64,000 nucleotides of DNA from Salvia splendens (taxonomy: Eukaryota > Streptophyta > Magnoliopsida > Lamiales > Lamiaceae), in the NCBI RefSeq assembly GCF_004379255.2, contig NC_056050.1, forward strand, positions 18,283,514-18,347,513. The letters are read 5' to 3'. Positions 7,631-19,172 of the stretch are shown here, in pieces. Each line of letters starts with the position of its first letter. The first letter of the stretch is position 1. The position numbers and the translations under genes were made by a program. The notes below the pieces were generated by a model that did not search any database, was not told where the DNA came from, and saw nothing but the letters and a program-made list of their open reading frames with translations.

Positions 7631-10600
7631 ATTAAAATGCACAATTAGCGGGTAGGGCATTCATATAATCGTAATGAATAATACCTCTTCATTTTGAAAC
7701 ACGTTAGCCGACTTAGTCCTATTACCGTCGTCAGTTGTGGGTGGCTCACTGGGCTGTGAACTCTGTCCAACTTCGGTTCGAGCATCTACACGGGGATCAT
7801 TAGTGTACGTTCTTCGGTTATGCCCATCTTGTCCGCACCGACGGCATCTGAGTACAAAGGTTCGTCGTAGTGACTCAGATCCATTTGCGTGATGACGAAC
7901 TCGGGGTTCTTCACGCCTCAGTTTCTTTGGCCGTCCACGTTGTCGCTTTGTCCTCGGGGGTGCAAGTTCAAATCCAACTTCAGAAGTCTTCGGCCAATTG
8001 TCCATCCCACTGATTGGGTAGAGGACATTCTCGTACAGAAGCGTCATTGTGGACCGCAAATAATAGCGGGAGACATAGTCTGCTACATCCTTCCCATTCT
8101 TGTTGATTGTAGCGATGGCGTGAGTGCATGGGATCTCAGTCAACTGCCATAATCTGCAAGAGCAAGTAAATTCACGCATGTTCACTACATACTGGCCTGA
8201 CGGTCCCGACACTTGGTACGAATCCTCTCCGTTCCATGTCGATCTCCAAGAAGAAGCCCTCTCGAACAACTTATCCACAATCTCTTTGATAACGGGCGGC
8301 AATGTGTGATCGTATGTCTTGATCCACTGGCCTCTAATCTGTATCCTCTCCATTTGACTTGTCCGGATCTCCTTCAACATGGTGATAATGGCCAACTCGC
8401 GAGCAATTTCTATCTTCGAATTAAAGGTCTCGCATATATTGTTGAGGATAACATCACAACAAACATGCGGAGAGAAATAAGCCTTTACCCATTTTTCTTT
8501 AGGAGCAACACCGAGTAGGTATTGATGTGCTTGGGGATATATAATCCACAGTGCATCCATCCGCTCCACATACTGTTCGTGGGTTGTACTCGACGCAAAC
8601 TCCCACAATATCTCCTTAAAATTCTCCCCGATGAATCTCTTATTGAAGTTGTTGTATATGTGCTGCACACAGAAGCGATGCTCGCTCTGTGGGAAATCCT
8701 CAAGAATGGCTTTTGCAAGACCCTACCAAATGCATGTAACACAACACCCATTAGTACATGTATAAGCCACAACACAGACAGGAAATATATAATCACACTC
8801 GAACTACTACTATATAGGCCAAATCACAACTAAAGTGTTATTATTTAAAAATTCACAATTAAAGTATACACGTTTTACTGAAATCACATTACTCGTACCT
8901 TTTGCTGATCAGACATGAAGAAAAATCTTGGGGCATTCTTCTATATGTGGAGGTCCTCTGCCAGATAGCCGAGGAACCATTTCCACTAATCATAGCTCTC
9001 AGCCTCAGTCACCGCCCACGCAATAGGCCACCAACCGTTGTTTGGATCAATTCCCATGGCCATCATAAGTTGGCCTCTGTACATACCTCGCAAGAAACAG
9101 GCATCCAAGAAGATAATCGGACGGCAAAAACGCATCCAACCTTATTTCAACGGCCCGAGACAACTATAAGACCTCAAGAATATCGGGCCAACAGGTTCAG
9201 GATCTCTGGAGTTCTCATAGTGTATATGCACACTAGAGTCAACGTGTGTCCGTTCCAATTCAGCTTTGTAGTCGAACAGTCTCCGATATTGGAGTCCTGC
9301 CTTTCCAAAAATACCTTCTAATGCACTATCTCTTGCGCGATACGCCTTCATCCTACCAACTTTCAGCCTGAACTCCTCATCCACACACTGTCGTATAGCT
9401 GCCAATGGAATGTGGGGATTCGCTGTGATTTTCTCCATGTAACGCTCAGCTAGCCACTTGGACGTGAGCCATCTCTGATCCAACACTTGCGAGCACGTGT
9501 GAGAATGATCTCTCTGCATATTCACAACCACAAAATCTGTATTGTTGTGGGTTTCGATCTTCCGTGTATACACATACCATTCACATTGCTTGCCTTTACA
9601 AATGGCACGAAGTCTCTTGCCATCGTTTTTGGATACATGTACACGTCATCTGGTCATTATCGCGTACTGGCGAACGACCTGATAGAAGAAATCCCGATCC
9701 TTAAAAAAATCACCAGGCTTCCATGCTGGAACCTCATTTGTCAGCTTGAATGGACTGTACTTGATACTCTTTCTACGCAACCCTTCCAAATCCTCTAGAT
9801 CTTGTAGATCTTGTAGCTCATCAATTGTTTCTTGCTCTTATAGAGGGTTTGCATCCGACGTGTTCCGTTTCTCCACAACAAGGGAAAACTTTCGCTCTTT
9901 CTTAAACCCTCCGCTGCCCTCACCAGACTGCTGTCCAGACCCTTGTGGTTCGGTCTCCGGTTCCGCCTCCTGTTCCGGTTGTTGTTGCCAACATAATGAC
10001 TCGTAGTATGAGGTAAACATCTGTTCATCGCGACACATGTTGGCCAACGAGATAAAATGGCTGACCTCATCATCATCTTCATTACTTCCCTTATTATGAA
10101 GATGACATCCGTCGGGAACATAATCGAACGAAGGACAATAAACATTAGCTTGCTCCACTTGATGGGGTACTTCTCCCACCACTGGTACGGGTTGTTCAGG
10201 CGCTGCTTCAGTTTGAGCTGACTCTTGCACATGAGTGTCAGCTTCGGACATGAACAATTCATGGGTAATGTCCTCAACGATTGGAAAGAAATCATTGTCT
10301 ACACGTATGTCCGGCTGTGATTGACAATCATCGTCCATGACCGGTTTGTACACTTCTTCATCTACTGTTGCAGGTTCATCAGCATGGACACTTGGACCAA
10401 TCTGCTCGGAATGGTCCACGGATGAAGGCCTAGCTACATCCTACAATACACAAAATCACAAATGAGGGACACAAAAATGTACACAAATGAGATACACTAA
10501 CTGTTTATAAAATCACAAATGAGGTACCAAAACAATTATGTAAATCACAACTCATTACCTCTGATACGTGTGCATGCAAGTCACCACTTCCAACTTCGCC

Positions 10601-11758
10601 TACTTCTCCAACATATCCTCCTCCAACTTCTGCTATACGTTCAACATCTGGTGCTGCAACTGGTACTTCTCCAACCTCAGACATCGGGGCTTCGGATGGC
10701 ATTGATTCTTCAAATGCATTCGCCAAATTTTGACTAGCTACCTCCACGTCCCTCTTCCTCTGAGCACGATCATCTTCTAAACTCTTCGTAAGACATTCCT
10801 CGAACTCAACATCCCTATCATACCACCCAATCATCAAAGGCTTACTCCGGTGCCCTTGGAACTGACCCCCCTGCCTCCTCTTCGTTCTGGGTTTTTGCAC
10901 TGGCACATTTGGCTCGGTTTCTTCGATCTCTTCAATAATGACTCATGGGGGTTTCGCCGCCCTGACTCTGAGAAGCTCTTGCCCTTCATCCTTCATTTTT
11001 TTCAATATAGCGTCAGCCCAGGTTATCTCCACAACGTAGATGTAGACTAACTTTATCGTAGTAGCTGCCACTTTGAGGAAATCATCCAGATGTGTATCCT
11101 CAACAATGGGCAACAAAGGGCCGCCGATTATAACCCCCTTGCAGTCATGACTGTACTTTGGATCACAATAATAGAACTCACATATCATCTTCCTATCATA
11201 CTTCAACTTTAACACCATACTCGAGAGGTCTATGAGCGCGAAATGGTTTATGTTACAGAAATCGAAGTATGCCAAATACCCACCAACATACTTTTTCTCA
11301 TCTTTAGTACAGAAGAATGAACCTCCATGATGGAAAGCAACCGAAAACTTTCCAGGTTCTTCCCCTGTTAAGAAAAATCATACGTCAAACCAAAACATCC
11401 AAAAGAAAATCACAAAACATTCAATTTCCCGAGCCCTAAATCACAAACCGAGGATCAAAAATCAATTTCCAGAGGACCAAAAAATATTCCCAAAAAATCA
11501 ATTTCATAAACCCTAAATCACAAACTGAGGATAAAAAACACAAACTTACTGTATTCGTCTTCTGGGACGAAAAAAATCCCGCCGAGAATCTCGGATATCC
11601 CAGGTTTCTTCTTCCACATGTATGACCACCGGTGCATGTCGCGGTGGTGGTCGCCAATGTGGTGGCGATGGCGGGGGTGTGGGTTCCTTTTTACAGCGAG
11701 ACGAATTACGTCCCGACGATGCGCCTGACGATCCAGTGCGCTTCCGTTTGGGCGCCAT
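7302..11758 (-). pseudogene. MuDRA-like MULE transposase gene, decayed
   Basis: Exon model (minus): 11758-about 11545, 11364-10559, 10440-8899, 8722-7685, 7614-7555, 7483-7427, 7349-7302. The order is a basic N-terminus (MAPKRKRTGSS), the MULE N-terminal domain (FHHGGSFF...KYVGGYLAYFDF), an acidic linker, DNA-binding region (LTNEVPAWKPGDFFKDRDFF), the DDE core with LDACFL (D1), FMSDQQKG (D2) and NNICETFNS (E), SWIM finger CSCRLWQLTEIPCTHAIA, and a zinc knuckle CRRCGQDGHNRRTY whose last Cys is Tyr. In-frame stops lie at 10943, 9838, 9646, 9142, 8986 and 8941, and there is a one-base frameshift in a T run near 11572. It cannot make active transposase. No terminal inverted repeats were found, so the element ends are undefined. 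Confidence 0.85.
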
Positions 11759-12540
11759 TCACATACAAGGTAGATTTTTCCAGAGGGGAGCAGAGAGAAT
11801 GAAGAGTGAAAATAATGTTTGTGGAATTTTTAGGCGGGGTGGGAGAGTGAAGAGCGAACTACTTATTTTGTGAAAAATTTAGGCGGGGTGGGAGAGTGGT
11901 CAAGTCCGAAAACAATGGGTTGTGAAATTTTTTAAATATATTTGTTAAATCACAAATGGAGTATGGTATACGCGGCACGTATATGTGGTGTCTCGGTACA
12001 CAGACCGCCACTGATGCACAGCCATCATAACTGACGGCTGACGCACAGCCGTCAAATCGCATCAGATCGCAAGCCGCCACTGCAGCATGCAGGCCGTCAC
12101 AACAGAAGTCCGTGTGATATGCCCATAATGCCCTTTTAGGGCTTGAAGGGCCTTTTAGTCTGAAAAAACATGATATGTGATTATGTTAAAGGCCAGAGAT
12201 TTGTGGCGATATTTTTTTTAGTCAGGGATCTGAAGTGAAACAAATAGAAACGTCAGAGACATTTTATGTATAGTTCACTCTAGAAAGTATCTAGATATCT
12301 ACATTTTAGAAAATTCTACTACGTTACTTCTAGATTTAGATAAAATCTAGATATTTATACTATAAAAATAAAGTTTAATAAAACAGTTTATACTCGGTAT
12401 TAAAAAATTGATGCTTAAAGATTCCAATTTTTAGAGCTTTACTTATTTATTTTTTAGGAGACTCGTGCATCTAATTGTCTCTCTAGTGTATCAAACAACT
12501 TATTTATTTTCTCATTTTCGGACAGAGTTATCTATGTGAT
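11759..12540. other. 5' flank of the MuDRA-like gene
   Basis: Contains a short duplication (TTTAGGCGGGGTGGGAGAGTG, near 11830 and 11879) and a GC-richer patch with repeated GCCGTCA/CAGCC motifs (about 11975-12105). Likely promoter and terminal DNA of the MULE, but the boundary is not visible. Confidence 0.35.
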
Positions 12541-12751
12541 GATGATGACTACGATGATAATAATAATATAGTAATATAAAAAATAAAAAGGAGAGAGCAA
12601 AGAATGTGTAATTCAATAAAACTAATGTGACTTATGCAACCCTCTTCTTTCCAAGCACAGATCCTCAATCTTGGTATTATTGAAAAATGAGTAAGGAATA
12701 CCAAAAAGATGAACAACCCGATACTTGCATTGTTTATATCTTTCATATCCC

Positions 12752-12859
12752 AAACAAGTATGAGAATATTAGCAATGAAATCGAGTTAAACAAGTATGAG
12801 AATATTAGCAATGAAATCGAGTTAAACAAGTATGAGAATATTAGCAATGAAATCGAGTT
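12752..12859. repeat. 36-bp tandem repeat, three copies
   Basis: Three identical copies of a unit beginning AAACAAGTATGAGAATATTA and ending ATCGAGTT at 12752, 12788 and 12824. The unit length is a multiple of three, which explains the open frames on both strands; I do not call a gene. Confidence 0.9.
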
Positions 12860-13044
12860 TAACACGAAGACGAAAAGATATCCCTGAGCATGGCATCCCT
12901 GGCATGGGAAAGAGTTTTCTAACACCATACAGAGGAAAAAAAGTTGATCTTAAGTACATTTGATCTTAAGTACATTTGACAGAAAAATCAGCAGGGCAAT
13001 TTTATTATTACAAACTCACAAGATGTAGGTTGTTTTTTTGCTAG

Positions 13045-14574
13045 TTATAAGAAGGGGCATGCTTTCTCGAATGACTGCTGCTCCTTGCGACAAAGCTCAA
13101 ATTCATTTGTGTGGTAATACATGCATCCTGCATATGCGTCCATTTCTTTATTGCAGTTCTGGTGGAGATCTTTCAGCCTACAAGCACATATACAGTTAGC
13201 TTTTCTGTCGATTAGCACATGACTAAATGCCTTAGAGATGTATATGTGTTTAAAACTTTGACAGAAAATGGCAATTATAGCTTCACAACAAATTAATGAA
13301 CTATGCTTCTCCAATAATACTCTTATCACTTATTTACTAGTAGTGAGATTTGCAAGGAGAACCACTCAGTTCTATCCCACAGCACGGAACAGGTTCTCTT
13401 TCTAATTTGTTCAAGGCAGTTTCCTAATAGTAAGCATTGGACAAAATAATAGTGACAATGACTACAATGATGATGGAAACAAAGAAGTTAAAGCTGGGTT
13501 AGGACAATGGCTGTCAGGACAGGCCACATATATGAGAGCCTTCTTTTAAGATCAAGTGTTTATTAATTCCATATTATGATAGCTTGTTGTAGATTAACTT
13601 TTGAGTTCCTGGTCAATACTTGAGTCTACAAAATGTTAGACCTTTAATATGTAAATTTCAGGTTAAAAAACATATCAAGGATAAACAATGGTGATTGAGA
13701 CGAGAAGCACATATTTCCTCTAATAGCCCTACAACAACTTTCAAAAACTACATGTTTGCTCATATCTTGTATCTGTAATGGTAATTTTGACTTGTCATTA
13801 TGGTTATGGGCTTCGTATTGCATTTCTACTATATCTGTCTTTCGAGGTGAAGGGTGGGTCATGTAGGGGCCACGAAAAAGTGCCAGAATACCTACTAACA
13901 GAATCTCTAATAGAGAAGAAAGAAGATAGAGGGAAAGGATTGAGAAGATAGAGGGAAAGGCAGAGAAGGAATGAACATGAGAGGAGTAATTTTTTGTGGA
14001 AGTGTAGAGCTTATACATATAAGACTTATGATACATCAGCAGAGTTACCGTTCGACCCAAGAAGTTATCTATATTAAGCAGCAGCTGAGCTTTCCCATGC
14101 CTGCCCTATCACAATGCAGACAATCACGAAAGCATTTCCATCGAGATTTATACTGTCTATGTTAAAAAACAGGTTGCAAAAGAACCAAAAACCAATATAA
14201 ACACAATAAAGTCAGTGAAAACATTAACACGATAGGGCAAGGCACACATTTTCGTTAGCCAGAACACTTGAACAACTCTAGATCCTAATTTGACAGCCAA
14301 GTAGCCAACAAAATCACACAGGTAAAAATGATGCAGAAAGAGGCTTTCTTGCATCCATTCCACATGGTTAACAAATTTTAACTTACAGGTGAAGAACGAA
14401 TTCAGTTACTTGACGTCCTTTATCAAGGCATTGCTCGGGGTTGGGATCATCCTTCTTGCACTTCAAAAATGCCATGTTCTCTCCACGGCACCTAGTCCCT
14501 ATATGCTTCGCAGCTGCCATCAGCACCGATGATGTTGGGATTGGTTCTCCTGATGCATCCATGGTGCTATCCAT
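13045..14574 (-). CDS. NADH dehydrogenase (ubiquinone) 1 alpha subcomplex subunit 8-like (complex I)
   Basis: Two coding exons, 14574-14387 and 13177-13045, joined CACCT|GTAAGT to TTGTAG|GCTG, giving 106 residues. The protein starts MDSTMDASGEPIPTSSV and matches the plant NDUFA8/PGIV-type subunit, a CHCH-family accessory subunit of mitochondrial complex I on the intermembrane-space side. Visible motifs: CRGENMAFLKC (CX9C), CNKEMDAYAGC (CX9C), then YYHTNEFELCRKEQQSFEKAC. The second half of the second CX9C is changed: after C-LDKGRQVTE comes Phe where the family has Cys. Splice sites and frame are otherwise perfect. The 1.2-kb intron holds no recognisable gene. A 5' UTR intron ending TTGATCTAG just before the ATG is possible. 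Start chosen by N-terminal similarity to the plant family. Confidence 0.85.
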
Positions 14575-15980
14575 CCTAGATCAACAATTAAAAATATATC
14601 AGCAGTCGATGACGATGTGCCCAACTTTTCACGACTAATCGTCCAAGTGTGGGGCCAAACAAGAAACGTAGCTACAAAATAAAGTGAGCAGTTTCCAAAC
14701 TAAAGTGAACAGTTCTATGAATTTGAGAAGAAGATGGTCATTTCAAGTGATCCAACATTTTACAAATCCCTAATATTCAGAAATGAAATTAACCATTGTA
14801 CAAACTATATACCAATACACTTACAAAAACAAGCCTTATACGGCATACCTAAATTCCCAAATTTTCAATCACTCCACAACAAGGTTCACGGAGATTAATC
14901 AATAGGCTACATTTCATATATTCTCATTCAATCTACTTAAAAATAAAACGAGATCAGAATATTTAAACACATCAATCCGAATCCGTAAACAAAATGCAAC
15001 CCTAGCTAGCTGCAAATACAGCAAAAATCAACAGAAATTCTTCGATAGCTACCATTTTACTTCAATTGAAATGGAATAAAGATTTGTTCAAATAAATGGG
15101 GAGAATGCCCACTTTCACTTCGCGTCTTTTTGAATTATCAGCAACTCAGTCGGAGCTTCAAATCAGAATTTAGAGATTAGAGATGACATGAATATGATCT
15201 GAAAATGGCTTTCTTGAGGTTGGGCCTTTGAAATAGGCTTGCTATAATCAAATTGGATCATACAAGATAGCCTTATCGAGGCCCATGAAATCAGGAGATA
15301 TTTAACACAAAAAAAGTACTACTAGTATAAAATATTAAATCGAATGTAAAACTGGGTTATGGTCAGTATTTGTATACGATCCCTCTAAACATCATTTCCA
15401 ATCAATTTACATTAAATTTTTCATTTTTAATATATGTCATATTAAAAATAATTTTACTCTAATTATTTACATTAAACTCAAATTTCACATTATTTTTAAG
15501 TATATGTCTCCAAACTTTTGCAATAGCCCCATATTTGATACTGATTCGTAGAAAAACGCAAAAATAAATTTAAATTTACAGTATAATTGAAGTTTTCTAG
15601 TATACTACAAATAAGAACTGCTTTATGTTTGGAGATGGTCTAAAACACCAAGAAATTCACAAGCACCATTTGACAGGCTTATAATGAATGCACTAGTTGG
15701 TGCATCTTATATTGCATAAATACAATTTTAATGGGTAAATGAACACAAATTGAAAGGCCACGCGGACTCGAATTTGAAATCTTTGGCCTCATGTATTAAC
15801 TTAATACCGCTTGGTCAATTCACGCACTACGTATATACATTTTTCGAGATATGTATGATGGAATATTACAGCAGTACTACTAGATTACTACTCCATCCCA
15901 TAAAAATATGTGCACTTTTCATTTTCTTCTGTCCCACAAAAATATGTGCATTCAATTTTTGGAAAGTTATATCAATTTAA
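14575..15980. other. Upstream region of the NDUFA8-like gene
   Basis: Leader and promoter DNA of the minus-strand gene followed by AT-rich intergenic sequence. At 15885-15957 two copies of a motif (TCCCATAAAAATATGTGCA / TCCCACAAAAATATGTGCA) look like a broken Stowaway-type MITE end. Confidence 0.4.
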
Positions 15981-16225
15981 TACTCTCTCCGTCCCGAGTT
16001 ACTTGAGTCGTATTCCATTTTGGGTTGTCCTAAGTTATTTGAGTCATTTCTTTTTTTGACTAAAAAAAATATTTAATCACACTTACTTTATTCTTTCTTT
16101 TACTTTACCTTCTTTCCTCTCTCTTACTTTACTCTCTTTTCTACTTTATTTAACTCACTAAATACAACTTTCTTAAATCACGTGCCGAAAAGAAATGCCT
16201 CAAGTAACGTGGGACGGAGGGAGTA
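15981..16225. mobile_element. Stowaway-type (Tc1/mariner) MITE
   Basis: About 245 bp with terminal inverted repeats: left TACTCTCTCCGTCCCGAGTT, right (reverse complement) TACTCCCTCCGTCCCACGTT, continuing into ACTTGAG on both sides. TA target duplication. No coding capacity. Confidence 0.85.
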
Positions 16226-16248
16226 ATATAAGTCTTACTATCCACAAA

Positions 16249-19172
16249 GGCCTCGTTTGGTTGCACTGACAGTGTTATATGAGATAGCCTCCTTACATTG
16301 ATTTTACATGATAGTGTGGTAAGATATGTATCTCACTTCAATGTTTGGTTGCACCGACAACAACCCATGATAGCTTATATTATGTTTGATTTGGACTGCA
16401 TAAACGGCTGATACAAAATTACATGGACAAATTTGTCCTTCTAAGATTATTGTAGCGATATTTTTATCCTTGCAAACCCTATTTCAATTTTGGCACTGCA
16501 GAAACACCCGAATGCTGCCTACATTGAATTCGCGCTTCTCTCCAAAACAATTCTTGGACAAAAAGTCACCTTCTGGAAAAAAAACCCGACCGGGTGTTTT
16601 CCACGGCTCATTTCACCCGCCCGGGTGAAGTCTCTGGACAAAAACTGATTTCTCGGCAAAAGCACCCGGCCGGGTGTTTTTGGATTGCCAAAACACCCGC
16701 CCGCGTGTTTCTTTCTGCATTACGCGACTTTCTTAAAATAATCTTAACTTCCTCATCCGGGGTCCGATTGCGGCATGCAAGATACCCACGCGAAGCTCTT
16801 TTGACGATGAAGACAATTGTGGTCTGAGGAGTGCATTTGGGTTGCTGGAAATGAAAGTGAAAGTGAAGCTCCATTGTATCATATGTAAGTGAAAATGAAA
16901 ATGAATTGCTGGAAAAATCAAGTTGCACCAAAGTAAGCAACCATTATATTTGGACATACAGCACAACACAAATGTATGAATATCCATGGCATAAATTTCA
17001 AGAATTAAATTGAAGACATCAGTATATCCTCGGTTACATGTTATGTCTCTCGGCCCACATTGCGGTTGCCAGATCATCCCTTTTCTTATTCCACTCAGCT
17101 GAGGTTCCACACTGTTGATATGATCAACAGGCGCTTGCTCTTGATCCGTTTCATCCCCATCTTCGTCGTGGTTACCCAACTCCTCCTCGGGTATTTGAGG
17201 TGCTTGTGTACCAGGACCCCATCATTCAAATGATAACGGACTCCTTTAAAACGGTTGTCATCTCATCACGCCTCCTTCCAACCTGATAAAGGAACACAGA
17301 CAAACAATTGGATGCAAATCCAATTACGCTAACTAAGACAATCAAACAGACTTACAAACATCAGTTCCACGAATTCAGGTCAGCAAAAACTCTGTGCAAA
17401 TGCAGCAACACGAATGTGCTATTTCCAATTGAAACCAATGCAACACCCACTCAATGTAGAAGTACTAAACAAAGTCAAATCCTTCATTCACAATGTGGTA
17501 AACACCAATGTAGACAAAAGATTGAAGTCCATACAACCAAGACGATTGTACAAAGCTCTTAGTAGAGATCGAAACTAGACTGATTATAACTAAGCCCTCA
17601 AAGTATTCAATAGTAATTAGATCCAATAATCCATTTGCATAATTAGCCACCATGCCTCATTAATGATTCAGTCATAGGTTAATCAAGATTTACCATATAA
17701 TACAACTTCGAAGAATGAGAGAGACATGCAATCTCCGAAATGCAGTTCAAGCTTACTGATTATTTAGATAAGGGGAATGAGAGAGAGAGAGAGGGAGATG
17801 TTCAAGAACAAATTATCAGCATCTAAATCAAGATGTTTTGATGGAAAAAGTAGAACAAGCAAATTACCTTGCTCTCTTTTTTCTAATATTTCAAATTCAG
17901 AAATAAGTACTTATGTTGTTACTATAACGGCAGAGAATATATTTCATTCATAACTAGATGTTTCTGTCTTGATTAAGTAATTAATGTATTAATTTATTCA
18001 AGTAGTAGATGTTAGTACTCACAAGCACTAATTTGACTCAGATGTGCATCCCATTAACTAATTTAACTACAATTTCAGCTGAATTTTCCATTAGAACTAC
18101 GATTCTTGCCAAGCTGCATATAGATTGCAAAGAAAAAAGGGTGATGCTATCTAATTTTCCATCATTAATTATAAGCTGAATTGATATCCTTACAAATATA
18201 CACAACGTATTCCTATTAACTGATGAAGATGGAAAAACAAACAATTCACTGCAACATGTTGGTTCGCATTCATCTCAAGACTGAAAAAAAAAAGATTTAC
18301 ATTATAAAGAAACCAAACTTGTCACCTATAAAACTGAAGCATTGTGTCATGCAAAAAACCATCCATCAGAGCATCTGAAATATCAACCACAACACACTCT
18401 TTATCGAATCTAATATCATCAAGCCACGGTAAGGAAAGAATGGATTGGTAACAGCAAGTTAACTACATATAGATGATGCTATTACCAAAAAAACAAACAA
18501 AAACATCTGAAATGGGAAGAAGTATATTTTAGCAAACCCTACATACAAATTGAGAAATGCGAATCTGGACGGAAGTCATAACAATCTAGAAAAGTATGTA
18601 ATTCCCAAGCAATTGAATCGCACAAACAATTGAAACACAGTCCAAATCGGCGATGCAGACGGTTTAAATTTTAGTGCATCGATGTAATTGTTGTGTAGTT
18701 GGGAATTTTGTGTGCCTTGCGAAATTCCTCTTCATTAGCCATGAGTAATCGCTTCAAAATCGAGCCCGGATTACGATATCACCAAGATCCTTCGACGAAT
18801 CTGCAAATCAATCACAGATTACCTAAAAACGATGATTACCAAACGGGCTAACAAAATTTCATACAAAATTGAATGCATACCTAAAATCGATGGCCGACCT
18901 CTCTTTGCGCAGATTGGGGCTTGAAACGGTGGAGTGAAGGGGTATAATGGTGACTTGGCCGAATTTCACTAAACGGGCTTCGCGAGATTCAGCAATATCG
19001 GAGGGGAGGACCCGGACAGTGTTATAGGTGAAATGCAGTTAGCAATCGTAAATTTCATCCGGATCTTGATTTGTTTACCGGGTCGCGAGATAGTATATCA
19101 GTACAACCAAACGGCTGATATACCTCCGATAGGCGGCCCTATCAAGGCCTATCAGTACAACCAAACAAGTCC
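16249..19172. mobile_element. Decayed PIF/Harbinger element
   Basis: Terminal inverted repeats GGCCTCGTTTGGTTGCACTG (left) and, reverse-complemented, GGACTTGTTTGGTTGTACTG (right) bound 2.9 kb. This type of terminus is typical of PIF/Harbinger/Tourist elements. Inside are remnants of a Harbinger transposase on minus. The expected 3-bp TWA target duplication is not preserved (flanks AAA and TAA). Much of the interior (17300-18990) is AT-rich with no recognisable coding. Confidence 0.65.
17030..17290 (-). pseudogene. Harbinger transposase remnant (C-terminal pieces)
   Basis: On minus, three frames give family-like pieces in order: NRFKGVRYHLND, then GPGTQAPQIPEEEL, then EWNKKRDDLATAMWAERHNM followed by a stop codon. 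The first resembles the FRGVRYHL segment before the DDE glutamate region of plant Harbinger transposases; the last resembles the conserved end (EWxxWRDDLAxxMW). The DDE-bearing body between them and upstream is deleted or shifted. No functional protein is possible. Confidence 0.6.

Noticed and set aside
6000..12300. Terminal inverted repeats and 9-bp duplication for the first MULE
   Set aside because: I compared the flanks on both sides and found no convincing inverted match, so no element boundaries are given.
12687..12887. Small ORF with NKYENISNEIEL repeats
   Set aside because: Produced by the 36-bp tandem repeat; both strands are open for the same reason.
13644..14060. 138-codon minus ORF in the NDUFA8-like intron
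   Set aside because: No recognisable domain, lies in an intron and has unremarkable composition; probably chance.
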